From Oceanobacillus profundus (GTDB lineage Bacteria > Bacillota > Bacilli > Bacillales > Amphibacillaceae), in the NCBI RefSeq assembly GCF_003515705.1, contig NZ_QWEH01000001.1:558001-622000 (forward strand): a DNA stretch of 64,000 bases. Reading direction: 5' to 3'. The notes beneath the pieces were generated by a model. That model was given only the letters and a program-made list of their open reading frames with translations, ran no database searches and was not told the DNA's origin. The position numbers and the translations under genes are program-made. Numbering within the stretch: position 1 is the stretch's first letter; the number at the start of each line of letters is the position of its first letter. Positions 26,138 to 34,524 of the stretch are shown one piece after another.

Positions 26138-26170
26138 TGAAAACCTTTACAGATTTTGAAAACATTTACA
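26138..26170. promoter_or_regulatory. Two tandem 14-base boxes before the ketose PTS operon
   Basis: TGAAAACCTTTACA (26138-26151) and TGAAAACATTTACA (26157-26170) are identical but for one base and stand 19 bases apart. Each resembles a cre box but lacks the central CG, so a binding site of the RpiR regulator is more likely. The TTTACA of the second box could also serve as a -35 element. Confidence 0.55.
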
Positions 26171-26230
26171 TGAATAGATGTGCAATAATTAATTTAACAA
26201 GATTTATATAACATTTAAGAAGGTGAAGCA

Positions 26231-27154
26231 ATGATTTATACCTGCACCATGAATCCTGCAATAGACCTGTACGTTGCTCTTGATGAATTAAGAGCTGATA
26301 CTGTAAATCGTACCATTGATGAAGATTATCAAGCTAACGGTAAAGGTGTCAATGTATCTATCATGTTAAAAAAATTAGGTATTGATAGTGTGGCTTTAGG
26401 CTTTATTGCTGGTTTTACCGGGAAGTACATCGAAGATTTTTTAAAGGAACTTGATATTAAGACAGATTTTGTTTTGGTAGATGGAATTACACGTATAAAT
26501 GTATTTGTAAATTCCGCCTCCGAATATAAGATCGTTAACCAAGGACCTTTTATTTCTAGTAAATATCAGGAATTATTACTAGGCAAAATTAGAAATATTC
26601 CACACAATAGTATCTTAGTTGTTTCAGGTAGTTTACCAAAAGGTGTCCCCGAAACGATTATTATTGATATAGCTGAAATTTGTAAAGAGCGAGGCATTAA
26701 ATTAGTTTTGGATACTAGCGTTCAGGCAGTTATAGATACACTTGACTATAACCCTTATTTATTAAAACCGAATGAAGACGAATTGGCTAATCTGTTTGGG
26801 AAGGATTACTCCCTTTCAGAAAATGAACTAATTGAATATGGTAAAGTTCTTTTATATAGGGGGGCTGAAAACGTTCTAATATCTAGAGGGAAGGATGGAG
26901 CGATTTTCCTTTCAAAGGATAGCCTAATGAAAACAACTTCACCTCATGGGAAAGTTGTTAATACCGCCTGTGCTGGAGATTCTATGCTTGCTTCATTCAT
27001 CGGTAAACAAATGATAAACAAATCCTTAGAAGAATCTCTTATATATGCTACAGCAATAGGTTCCTCTACAGCTTTTTCAAAAGGACTTAGTGATTTGAAA
27101 GATATACCAAAGCTAGTTAAAGAAGTTTCAATAAAGAACATTAGGGGGGAGTAA
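26231..27154 (+). CDS. 1-phosphofructokinase family kinase (fructose-1-P or tagatose-phosphate kinase)
   Basis: PfkB-family kinase of 307 residues that phosphorylates a ketose phosphate to the bisphosphate. Seen: TMNPAIDLY start, GKGVNVSIMLKKLG, GSLPKGVP, LKPNEDEL, and the catalytic CAGDSMLAS, in which Cys replaces the more usual Gly of GAGDS. It is the first gene of an operon with PTS EIIBC, EIIA and a ketose-bisphosphate aldolase. Fructose would need no dedicated aldolase, so a tagatose-type substrate is plausible. Confidence 0.88.
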   Translation: MIYTCTMNPAIDLYVALDELRADTVNRTIDEDYQANGKGVNVSIMLKKLGIDSVALGFIAGFTGKYIEDFLKELDIKTDFVLVDGITRINVFVNSASEYKIVNQGPFISSKYQELLLGKIRNIPHNSILVVSGSLPKGVPETIIIDIAEICKERGIKLVLDTSVQAVIDTLDYNPYLLKPNEDELANLFGKDYSLSENELIEYGKVLLYRGAENVLISRGKDGAIFLSKDSLMKTTSPHGKVVNTACAGDSMLASFIGKQMINKSLEESLIYATAIGSSTAFSKGLSDLKDIPKLVKEVSIKNIRGE

Positions 27155-27156
27155 TT

Positions 27157-28590
27157 ATGGTACGCAGAAAAATTGTGGCAGCGACAGGTTGTCCAACAGG
27201 TATCGCACATACATTTATGGCTGCAGAATCATTAAAAAAAGCAGCAGAAGAAATGGATATTGATATAAAGGTTGAAACTCATGGTCAAGTCGGTATTGAA
27301 AATGGTTTGACTGAAGAGGAAATTCGTGAAGCAGATGGAGTTATCGTGGCCGCAGATAAAGATGTGAATACGGAGCGTTTTCATGGGAAACGTCTAGTAG
27401 AAGTTCCAGTTGCGCGTGGTATTCGTGATCCAAAAACATTGATTAAACAAATTGTCAACGAAGAAGCGTCGATTCATCATGTAAAAGGACATACAGTAAA
27501 GACAGAAACAGATGACTCTAAAAAAGATAAAATAGAATCAGTATCTAAAGGTAAGAAAAATATTATTCATTCTATTTATAAAAACTTAATGAACGGTGTT
27601 TCACATATGCTTCCATTTGTTGTCGGTGGCGGGGTGTTAATTGCGATATCGTTTTTATTCGGCATTCATTCTGCAGATCCTAACCATGAAACATATAATG
27701 AATTCGCAGCCTTCTTGAATAAAACTGGGGGTTTAGCATTTAGCTTAATGGTACCAATACTTGCAGCATTTATTGCTGAATCTATTGCCAAACGGCCTGG
27801 TATGGTTGTAGGTTTTATTGGTGGATTACTCGCAAATGATGGCGGAGCTGGTTTTCTTGGAGGAATTATTGCAGGTTTTGCTGCTGGTTATATCATAATT
27901 CTACTTCAGCTATTACTTAAGAAACTTCCTCAGTCCTTGAATGGTTTAAAATCAATATTCTTATACCCTTTACTAGGAATTTTCTTAATTGGAGTAGTTA
28001 TGACACCATTGATGGTTCCAGTGCAGGAATTGAATACAAGTATGATGGAATTTCTATCTAATATTCAATCAACAAACCCATTATTACTTGGAATAGTAGT
28101 AGGAGCTATGTCCGGATTTGATATGGGCGGCCCTTTTAATAAAGCAGCTTATCTGACAGGAACTGCACTGCTTGCGGAAGGAAATCTCTATTTTATGGCA
28201 GGAGTATCGGCAGCTTGTATTGCTCCGCCATTAATTATTGCATTTGCAACTGTATTCTTCCGCCGTTATTTTACGAAAGAAGAACAAAATGCAGGATTAG
28301 TAAACTTTGTTCTTGGATCAACACATATTACAGAGGGTGCAATTCCTTTCGCTGCTAAAAACCCTATAGTTGTAATCCCGATTATTATGTTGGGATCATC
28401 CATAGCGGCAGTACTAACTTATATGTTTGGCGTTCAAGTACCTGCACCACACGGAGGGTTTTTAGTTCTCCCAGTAGTTACAGGAGCAATAAAATGGGTT
28501 TTCTCCATTTTAGTCGGTTCACTTGTAGGTGCAGTAATATATGGACTATACCGTAAAAAAATTGCAAACAATTTACCAGTAGAGGAGTAA
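27157..28590 (+). CDS. PTS EIIBC of the fructose family
   Basis: Membrane permease of 477 residues. N-terminal EIIB domain with phosphocysteine 12 in AATGCPTGIAHTFMA, a charged linker (about 105-140), and an EIIC-Fru domain (about 145-470) with MLPFVVGGG, MSGFDMGGPFNKAAY and HITEGAIPFA. EIIA is a separate gene just downstream. The gap to the kinase gene is two bases. The substrate is fructose or a related ketose such as tagatose; sequence alone does not decide. Confidence 0.92.
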   Translation: MVRRKIVAATGCPTGIAHTFMAAESLKKAAEEMDIDIKVETHGQVGIENGLTEEEIREADGVIVAADKDVNTERFHGKRLVEVPVARGIRDPKTLIKQIVNEEASIHHVKGHTVKTETDDSKKDKIESVSKGKKNIIHSIYKNLMNGVSHMLPFVVGGGVLIAISFLFGIHSADPNHETYNEFAAFLNKTGGLAFSLMVPILAAFIAESIAKRPGMVVGFIGGLLANDGGAGFLGGIIAGFAAGYIIILLQLLLKKLPQSLNGLKSIFLYPLLGIFLIGVVMTPLMVPVQELNTSMMEFLSNIQSTNPLLLGIVVGAMSGFDMGGPFNKAAYLTGTALLAEGNLYFMAGVSAACIAPPLIIAFATVFFRRYFTKEEQNAGLVNFVLGSTHITEGAIPFAAKNPIVVIPIIMLGSSIAAVLTYMFGVQVPAPHGGFLVLPVVTGAIKWVFSILVGSLVGAVIYGLYRKKIANNLPVEE

Positions 28591-28596
28591 CTATAG

Positions 28597-29064
28597 ATGA
28601 AAAAAATGATACAACCTGAATTTATTCAATTATATGCGACAGCATCCTCACAAAGAGGAGTATTTCAAGTCATTGCAGATATCGCTATTGAAAATAATAT
28701 TGCATCTTCTGCAGATGAAGTGGTAAAAGGGCTTCAGGAAAGAGAATCTCAAAGTACAACAGGGTTCCAAGATGGTTTTGCAATACCGCATACTCAGTCT
28801 GAGGCAATAACTAAGCCAGCAATTGTTATTGTCCGAACTGAAACAGGTATTGATTGGGAATCATTTGACGACAAACCAGCCTTCTTTTTCCTGTCATTAC
28901 TAATTCCAAAGGAAGAGGCAGGAACAACACATTTACAAGCGTTATCATCTTTATCTCGCGTTTTGATGGATAATCATGCTCGTCAAAAGTTTCTTGATGC
29001 GCAAACAAATGAAGAGCTTGCCGAACTTGTAGAGCAAGCAATTACATCTAGAGAGGATAATTAA
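28597..29064 (+). CDS. PTS EIIA, fructose/mannitol type
   Basis: Phosphocarrier of 155 residues with the phosphohistidine at residue 65 in FAIPHTQS. It starts six bases after the EIIBC gene and ends two bases before the aldolase gene, so these genes are tightly coupled. RBS AGAGGAG lies inside the end of the EIIBC gene. Complete in length for a single EIIA type 2 domain. Confidence 0.92.
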   Translation: MKKMIQPEFIQLYATASSQRGVFQVIADIAIENNIASSADEVVKGLQERESQSTTGFQDGFAIPHTQSEAITKPAIVIVRTETGIDWESFDDKPAFFFLSLLIPKEEAGTTHLQALSSLSRVLMDNHARQKFLDAQTNEELAELVEQAITSREDN

Positions 29065-29066
29065 TT

Positions 29067-29936
29067 ATGGCACTTATTTCAACAACACCAATGCTTGAAA
29101 AGGCGAGAGCAGACAAACATGGAATTGTTGCGTTTAACGTTCATTCGTTTGACAGTATCTTCTGGGTATTGGAAGCAGCGTCGGATCTGAAATCACCGGT
29201 TATTTTACAGACTACAGTCGGAACAGTAAAGTCACTTGGTGCTAAAAATATTGCAGAAGTTGCAAAAACTGCATCAGACCATTATGGTATTCCAACTGGT
29301 CTCCATTTAGATCACTGTACAGATTTTGAAGTAATTAAGGAAGCTATTCGTGCAGGTTATACCTCGGTAATGATTGATGCATCTATGCACCCGTTTGAGG
29401 AGAATGTTTCACGCACCAATGAAGTTATAAAACTTGCAAAATCTCTTGGAGTTAATGTTGAAGCAGAATTAGGAAAAGTCGGTGGAGTAGAGGACGATAT
29501 TGTTGTTAGCGAAGAAGATGCAGAAAAGGCAATTCCATTAGAGTGTAAACAGTTCGTAGAAGTTACTGGAGTTTCAACACTTGCTCCAGCAATTGGAACA
29601 GCACATGGAATATATAAAGGTAAACCAAATATAGACTTTGAACGAATTTCTGAAATAGCTAATTTAGTAAATGTCCCACTTGTACTACATGGCGGCTCAG
29701 CTGTACCAGATGAAGATGTTCGAAGGTGTGTATCACTAGGAATGGCGAAAGTTAATGTATCAACCGAGCTTAAAAATGCATATTCAATAGCGATACGTGA
29801 GCACTTTGAAAAAAATCCCGAAAGTTTAGACCCACGAGCTTATTTACAAAAAGCAAAAGATGCAGCGATTGAAATGGCTAAATCAAAAATACGTATGGTA
29901 GGTAGCGAAAACAAAGTAGTACCATCTTTTGTATAG
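29067..29936 (+). CDS. Class II ketose-bisphosphate aldolase (fructose/tagatose-bisphosphate)
   Basis: Zinc-dependent aldolase of 289 residues that splits a ketose-1,6-bisphosphate into two triose phosphates. Metal and catalytic blocks are GLHLDHCTD, VEAELGKVGGVEDD, GTAHGIYKGKP, and LHGGSAVPDEDVR, where AV replaces the common GI/GT. A dedicated aldolase in a fructose-like PTS operon suggests GatY/KbaY-type use with tagatose-bisphosphate, though class II FBP aldolases are very similar. Translationally coupled to the EIIA gene. Confidence 0.9.
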   Translation: MALISTTPMLEKARADKHGIVAFNVHSFDSIFWVLEAASDLKSPVILQTTVGTVKSLGAKNIAEVAKTASDHYGIPTGLHLDHCTDFEVIKEAIRAGYTSVMIDASMHPFEENVSRTNEVIKLAKSLGVNVEAELGKVGGVEDDIVVSEEDAEKAIPLECKQFVEVTGVSTLAPAIGTAHGIYKGKPNIDFERISEIANLVNVPLVLHGGSAVPDEDVRRCVSLGMAKVNVSTELKNAYSIAIREHFEKNPESLDPRAYLQKAKDAAIEMAKSKIRMVGSENKVVPSFV

Positions 29937-29947
29937 GAATTCCTTTT

Positions 29948-29990
29948 AACAGATCTTCCTCATGTCTTTTGGGGAAGACTGTTATTTAAT
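29948..29990 (+). terminator. Imperfect terminator after the aldolase gene
   Basis: AACAG-TCTTCC pairs with GGGGAAGACTGTT with one bulged base, followed by ATTTAATTAATTATTTT. It may only partly stop transcription before the HAD gene. Confidence 0.5.
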
Positions 29991-30023
29991 TAATTATTTT
30001 ATTGAGAGATTGGAGGTAATAAT

Positions 30024-30860
30024 TTGAGGTTAATCGCTATTGATTTGGATGGTACTTTGTTGTCAGCTGATGGAACCATTAGCTCAGCAAATAAAGAAGC
30101 TATACTTGATGTACAAAGGAAAGGTAATATTGTAATTATTTCTTCAGGACGTTCATTTCATGATACAAAACAAATTCTTCAAAATGCAGATTTAAAATGT
30201 CCAATAATTATAGGAAACGGTGCTCTATCTTTTCATTCTAATTCTCTTATTCAGCGTCTTACCCTATCTATAAATATTTTGCAAGATTTGCTGGTTATGC
30301 TGGAGAAAAGTAATTTATATTACGAGATTTATACAAATAAGGGGATTTTGCTTAAACAGAATGGAAAAGAAATTTTGAATAAGGAAATACAAAATTTGCA
30401 ATTTGACACTGACTGGGCAAGAGATTTAGTTGATATACAATACAAGCAGCATGGTTTAATTTTTGTGAAAAATTACTTAGATACAGACTTTTCCAATTTA
30501 GATCCTTATAAAATTTTTGTGTTTTCCTTTGATGGAGGAAAATTAAGTAGATTAGAAAAAATTTTGTCCCATAGAAAGGATATTTCTATTACTACTTCTG
30601 GTTCCCAGAAACTTGAAATAGGAAATGTAAATGCCAATAAAGGAAATGGATTAAAAATTATGGCAAACTATTTCGGTATACCATTAGAAAATACTGTTGC
30701 AATAGGTGACAATTTGAATGACCTTTCAATGTTCGAGACTGCTGGCATAAGTATCGCTATGGGAAATGCAGAAGATGTGGTGAAAGAAAAGGCTACATAT
30801 ATTACGAAGAGGTATGATGATGATGGGGTAGCATATGCTTTAAGGTGTTATGTGTATTAG
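30024..30860 (+). CDS. Cof-type HAD-IIB hydrolase
   Basis: Predicted cytoplasmic sugar-phosphate or similar phosphatase of 278 residues. Motifs in order: IDLDGTLLS with the nucleophile Asp (residues 6-14), ISSGRS, the C2B cap (about 85-190), and the metal site GDNLNDLSMFETAG with MGNA after it. TTG at 30024 is chosen for the well placed TTGGAGG. It follows the ketose operon by 87 bases. The substrate is unknown; a role in removing toxic sugar phosphates would suit the context. Confidence 0.87.
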   Translation: MRLIAIDLDGTLLSADGTISSANKEAILDVQRKGNIVIISSGRSFHDTKQILQNADLKCPIIIGNGALSFHSNSLIQRLTLSINILQDLLVMLEKSNLYYEIYTNKGILLKQNGKEILNKEIQNLQFDTDWARDLVDIQYKQHGLIFVKNYLDTDFSNLDPYKIFVFSFDGGKLSRLEKILSHRKDISITTSGSQKLEIGNVNANKGNGLKIMANYFGIPLENTVAIGDNLNDLSMFETAGISIAMGNAEDVVKEKATYITKRYDDDGVAYALRCYVY

Positions 30861-31173
30861 CTAGAGAAAAATTATATTTAAGTATCTTGATGCCAAGTTA
30901 GATTTACTATCCAAGAACCACTATAAGCATACTTAGATTCTTGGATAAGTATGCTTATAGTGGTTCTTGACAAGTTACGGTAAGTAATATGCTTGTGACT
31001 ACTTAAGGTATCGTGATTAGAATAAATGACAAGACTTAGAAGAACAATTACTACTGAATTAGAGAAAATATGAGAAAATAGAAAGTTAATAAATGCCCAA
31101 GTTTACCCTAGAGACGAGAAGTCATATAGCATCCCTTTCTCTAGCTTTAACCTATCCCCGAAGTTTTCAATTG
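30861..31173. other. Gene-free stretch with a long hairpin
   Basis: Apart from the hairpin at 30911-30969, no gene is seen. Short A-rich frames near 31027-31075 are interrupted by stops and have no ribosome site. The stretch lies before two gene fragments and looks like decayed DNA. Confidence 0.4.
30911..30969. repeat. Perfect 23-bp inverted repeat with alternative pairing
   Basis: Arms 30912-30934 and 30947-30969 are perfect reverse complements around a 12-base loop. The loop contains TTCTTGG (30938-30944), which can instead pair with CCAAGAA (30911-30917), giving a competing short hairpin. No T-run follows, so it is not a standard intrinsic terminator. It may be a read-through brake after the HAD gene, or the remnant of a small mobile element. 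Confidence 0.7.
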
Positions 31174-31311
31174 TTACAGTTTTAAAATCCTTTCAATGTC
31201 TTCGGCTAAAACTTCAGGATACCAGTTTAAGCAATTAGCGGTTGAATACGTAATAGCTAGTTTAAATGCTTCCTTAAGAGAAATATTTTGCTTAATACTG
31301 TTAATTAAAAC
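31174..31311 (-). pseudogene. 3' fragment of a PfkB-family sugar kinase
   Basis: The minus strand from about 31311 to the stop at 31174 reads as the last 45 or so residues of a 1-phosphofructokinase/tagatose-6-P kinase: NISLKEAFKLAITYSTANC, then a tail ending EDIERILKL. The family's usual ending is SLEEALKLAxAxGTAN...EDVExLL. There is no catalytic part. The fragment is joined head-on to the HbpS fragment on the other strand, near 31311. Confidence 0.6.
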
Positions 31312-31312
31312 A

Positions 31313-31477
31313 CCAAAGAAAACTAATAACGGGCGAATTGTTCTCTTCGGTGGAGGCATTCCATTAGTAGAAAATGATCAGGTTATAGGTGCTGTGGGCG
31401 TGAGTTGCAGCTCTGTAGAACACGATGTTCAAGTATCTGAGGCAGTAGTAAATGCTTTTGAAAGTTTAAAAGTATAA
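31313..31477 (+). pseudogene. Truncated 3' copy of the GlcG/HbpS gene
   Basis: About 155 bases closely match the 3' end of the gene at 24712-25125, giving NNGRIVLFGGGIPLVENDQ, GAVGVSCSSVEHDVQV, and the stop. One Gly of the intact GVSGSS is Cys here. The 5' two thirds are missing, replaced by the inverted kinase fragment. The terminator of the parent gene was copied too. This is a recombination scar, not a working gene. Confidence 0.82.
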
Positions 31478-31508
31478 TTTAATAGAATAAGTGCATAAGT
31501 AGACATAA

Positions 31509-31549
31509 AAAAGCAGTGAATGATAAAAAATCATTCACTGCTTTTCCTT
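31509..31549. terminator. Bidirectional terminator between the HbpS remnant and rpiA
   Basis: Sixteen-bp stem AAAAGCAGTGAATGAT / ATCATTCACTGCTTTT with a 5-base loop. A and T tracts on both sides let it work for rpiA (minus strand) as well. Confidence 0.9.
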
Positions 31550-31566
31550 ATTGCAAGTACATTAGA

Positions 31567-32244
31567 TTATTTAGTTATACTAAAAACACCGTCCGCTCTT
31601 CCGACAATAACTTTATCAGCCATCCCTGCAAACAACCCTGTTTCAACAACACCTACAAGCATTTTTAAATCCTTTTGCAATGCTTCGGGTTCTAGAATTT
31701 CATCAAAGGAGCAGTCCAGAATGTAGTTGTCATTATCGGTAATAAACACTTCTTCATCTTTATGGCGCAATGCTGGTCTGCCGCCTAATTTTTCAATGGT
31801 TGTTGAAGTTCGTTCCCAACCGAAAGGCGTTACCTCTACAGCTAGCGGAAATGCTCCCAGATGAGTTACAAGTTTTGATTCGTCAACAATAACAATAAAC
31901 TCTTTTGCAGCAGCTGCGACAACTTTTTCGCGCAGTAATGCACCGCCTCCGCCTTTGATAAGCTGCAGGTTTTCATCGACTTCATCAGCACCATCAATTG
32001 CTATATCCAATTGCTGTACCTTTGAGAAATCAGTAAGTGGTACACCGAATTCTTCTGCCCATTTGGCTGTCGTGTTAGAAGTAGGGATAGCAGTAATATC
32101 TAGTCCTTCTTGTACACGTTCACCTAATCTTTTCACCATCCAGTACACAGTAGATCCAGATCCTAGGCCGACTTTCATGCCGTCTTTAACTAAATTCGCT
32201 GCCTCTTCTCCAACTAACTTTTTTAACTCGTCTGCATTTTGCAT
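31567..32244 (-). CDS. rpiA: Ribose-5-phosphate isomerase A
   Basis: Interconverts ribose-5-P and ribulose-5-P. The 225-residue protein has GLGSGSTVYW near the start, IPTSNTT, the active-site DIAIDGADEVD and LIKGGGGALLREK blocks, and VTPFGWERT. It follows tkt on the minus strand by 29 bases, so tkt-rpiA is an operon of the non-oxidative pentose phosphate pathway, placed back to back with a galactitol-family PTS operon. Bacillus normally relies on RpiB, so an RpiA next to a polyol PTS supports a pentitol or pentose role. That link is inference. Confidence 0.95.
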   Translation of the reverse strand: MQNADELKKLVGEEAANLVKDGMKVGLGSGSTVYWMVKRLGERVQEGLDITAIPTSNTTAKWAEEFGVPLTDFSKVQQLDIAIDGADEVDENLQLIKGGGGALLREKVVAAAAKEFIVIVDESKLVTHLGAFPLAVEVTPFGWERTSTTIEKLGGRPALRHKDEEVFITDNDNYILDCSFDEILEPEALQKDLKMLVGVVETGLFAGMADKVIVGRADGVFSITK

Positions 32245-32273
32245 CTTGTAACATCTCCTATTTGTGAAAAAAA

Positions 32274-34292
32274 TTATAAAATAACTTCCACGTTCAATAC
32301 TGATTCAACATGCTTAACAACATTTTCAACTGTAAAACCATACGCTTCAATCACTTTATTACCTGGTGCAGATGCTCCGAAAGTGTCAATTCCAAGAATT
32401 CTTCCTTGTTCACCTGTATAGCGTTCCCAGCCGAAAGTGGTTCCCATTTCGATTGCAACACGTGCTTTCACTTGAGGAGGAATTACTTCATTTTTATATG
32501 CTGCATCTTGTTGGTTGAAGCGATCCCATGAAGGCATGCTAACAACGCGTACATCAATTCCTTTTTCTTTCAGTGCTTTCTGGGAATTAATCGCCAGTTG
32601 AACCTCAGATCCAGTTGCTAATAATAGTGCATCAGGTGTCTCTTTTTCTGAGTTGCTTACGATATAGGCACCTTTTTTAACACCTTCATAGGCATTTTCT
32701 TTTGTTGATTCCAGTGTTGGTAAATCTTGTCTTGTTAAAACAAGTGCTGTAGGCTGATCTTTTGATTCCAGTGCTAGGCGCCATGCAGCAGCGGTTTCGT
32801 TAGCATCAGCAGGACGAATCGTGGATAGTCCAGGAATGACACGTAGTGCTGCTAAATGTTCAATTGGTTCATGTGTTGGACCATCTTCACCAACGGCAAT
32901 AGAATCATGGGTAAATACATAAGTTACAGGTGTTTTCATAATGGATGCCAGGCGAATAGCTGGGCGTAAATAGTCATTAAAGACAAAGAATGTACCACCA
33001 TATACTTTTAATCCGCCATGCAGAGCCATTCCGTTTAAAGCAGCTCCCATTGCATGCTCACGTACACCAAACCAAATATTTCTTTCTTTGTAACTATCCC
33101 GTGAGAAATCGCCTTCACCATTTATCATTGTCTTGTTGGATCCTGCTAGGTCAGCACTTCCGCCAAAGAAGTTAGGTACTGTTTTTGCAATAGCATTTAA
33201 AACTTTACCAGAAGATGCTCTTGTAGCAAGCGTATCCTGACCAGCCTCAAAAACTGGTAATGCTTTCTCCCAATCTACTGGAAGCGCATCATGTATTGCC
33301 AGCTGAAGCTCTTTTGCTAGTTCTGGATATTTTTCAGTATACATCTCAATCAATTGATTCCATGCAGCTTCTTTTTCTTTACCGTTTTTACCAATTTTTT
33401 CATTGAAATCGGCATATACCTCTTCCGGGACATAGAAGGCTTCGTGTTCCCAACGATAAAATTCTTTTGTTAGCTTTGTTTCCTCTGAACCAAGCGGAGA
33501 ACCATGTGATGCTGCAGATGCAGATTTATTTGGTGAACCATAACCAATTACAGTTTTGATTTCAATTAAAGTTGGTTGTGTTGTATTTGCTTGTGCTTCC
33601 TTAATTGCTTTTCTGATTTCATTGATATCGTTTCCATTTTCAACACGGAGAACCTGCCATCCATAGGCTGTGAAACGTTGCTCGGTATTTTCAGAGAAAG
33701 ATTTATTTAACTCACCATCTAAAGAAATATCGTTAGAGTCATAGAGTGCAATTAATTTGCCTAACCCTAAATGCCCGGCTAATGAAGCAGTCTCATGGGA
33801 TATTCCTTCCATTAAATCTCCGTCGCTTACAAGCGCATACGTATAATGATCCACGACAGATAGGTCTTCTTTATTAAACTTAGCAGCTAAATGTGCCTCA
33901 GCCATTGCCATACCAACAGACATTGCGATACCTTGACCAAGTGGACCAGTTGTTGCCTCCACTCCATCTGTATGATGTACCTCTGGGTGCCCTGGGGTTT
34001 TTGAATCCCATTGGCGAAACGCTTTCAAATCATCTATTGAAACGTTGTAACCAGCTAAATGAAGTAGGCTGTATAAAAGCATTGATCCATGACCTGCTGA
34101 AAGGACGAAACGGTCACGGTTAAACCATTTAGCGTTTTTTGGATTATGGTTCATGAAATCTGTCCATAGCGTGTAAGCCATTGGAGCAGCTCCCATTGGT
34201 AAACCAGGATGTCCAGAGTTAGCCTTTTCGATTGCGTCGATTGATAGGGTGCGAACGGTATTAATGGATAAGTTCTCGATGTTTGTTGACAT
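32274..34292 (-). CDS. tkt: Transketolase
   Basis: Thiamine-diphosphate enzyme of the pentose phosphate pathway, transferring two-carbon units between sugar phosphates. The 672-residue protein has the catalytic [21 protein letters not shown], the thiamine-binding [17 protein letters not shown] and [15 protein letters not shown]. Start ATG at 34292 follows AAAGGAGCG. It heads the minus-strand tkt-rpiA operon. Many Bacillaceae have one housekeeping tkt elsewhere; whether this is a second, locus-specific copy cannot be told from the window. Confidence 0.95.
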   Translation of the reverse strand: MSTNIENLSINTVRTLSIDAIEKANSGHPGLPMGAAPMAYTLWTDFMNHNPKNAKWFNRDRFVLSAGHGSMLLYSLLHLAGYNVSIDDLKAFRQWDSKTPGHPEVHHTDGVEATTGPLGQGIAMSVGMAMAEAHLAAKFNKEDLSVVDHYTYALVSDGDLMEGISHETASLAGHLGLGKLIALYDSNDISLDGELNKSFSENTEQRFTAYGWQVLRVENGNDINEIRKAIKEAQANTTQPTLIEIKTVIGYGSPNKSASAASHGSPLGSEETKLTKEFYRWEHEAFYVPEEVYADFNEKIGKNGKEKEAAWNQLIEMYTEKYPELAKELQLAIHDALPVDWEKALPVFEAGQDTLATRASSGKVLNAIAKTVPNFFGGSADLAGSNKTMINGEGDFSRDSYKERNIWFGVREHAMGAALNGMALHGGLKVYGGTFFVFNDYLRPAIRLASIMKTPVTYVFTHDSIAVGEDGPTHEPIEHLAALRVIPGLSTIRPADANETAAAWRLALESKDQPTALVLTRQDLPTLESTKENAYEGVKKGAYIVSNSEKETPDALLLATGSEVQLAINSQKALKEKGIDVRVVSMPSWDRFNQQDAAYKNEVIPPQVKARVAIEMGTTFGWERYTGEQGRILGIDTFGASAPGNKVIEAYGFTVENVVKHVESVLNVEVIL

Positions 34293-34402
34293 TAGTAAAC
34301 GCTCCTTTAATTTATAAATGTTATATGTTTCACATAACTATCGTATAATGAACCGTTTTCAAAAACAAGCATTTTATTGTACGTAATTGTGAATAATATA
34401 TG

Positions 34403-34414
34403 TACAAATTTGTA
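34403..34414. promoter_or_regulatory. 12-bp palindrome between tkt and the PTS regulator
   Basis: TACAAATTTGTA is a perfect palindrome in the shared upstream region of two divergent units, a fitting position for an operator. The binding protein is unknown. Confidence 0.35.
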
Positions 34415-34464
34415 TTTTCTGTGTAAAACACAACGTTGTACATTAAATGTTCTGTTTTTTGGGA

Positions 34465-34491
34465 TGAAAACGAATTCAATTTATGTATAAT
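34465..34491 (+). promoter_or_regulatory. cre box and -10 element of the galactitol-type PTS operon
   Basis: TGAAAACGAATTCA (34465-34478) matches the CcpA consensus at 13 of 14 positions and is followed by a perfect TATAAT (34486-34491). No good -35 element is present, as expected for an activator-dependent promoter under catabolite repression. Confidence 0.65.
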
Positions 34492-34524
34492 AGATGGTAA
34501 TATAAAGCTAAAGGAGGATTACGA

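Noticed and set aside
30861-31173. Insertion sequence
   Set aside because: There is no transposase frame, and CAAGTTA direct repeats near the hairpin are not symmetrically placed as target duplications.
34293-34400. cre box for tkt around 34350
   Set aside because: The sequence near TGAACCGTTTTCA has a wrong length and several mismatches against the 14-base consensus.
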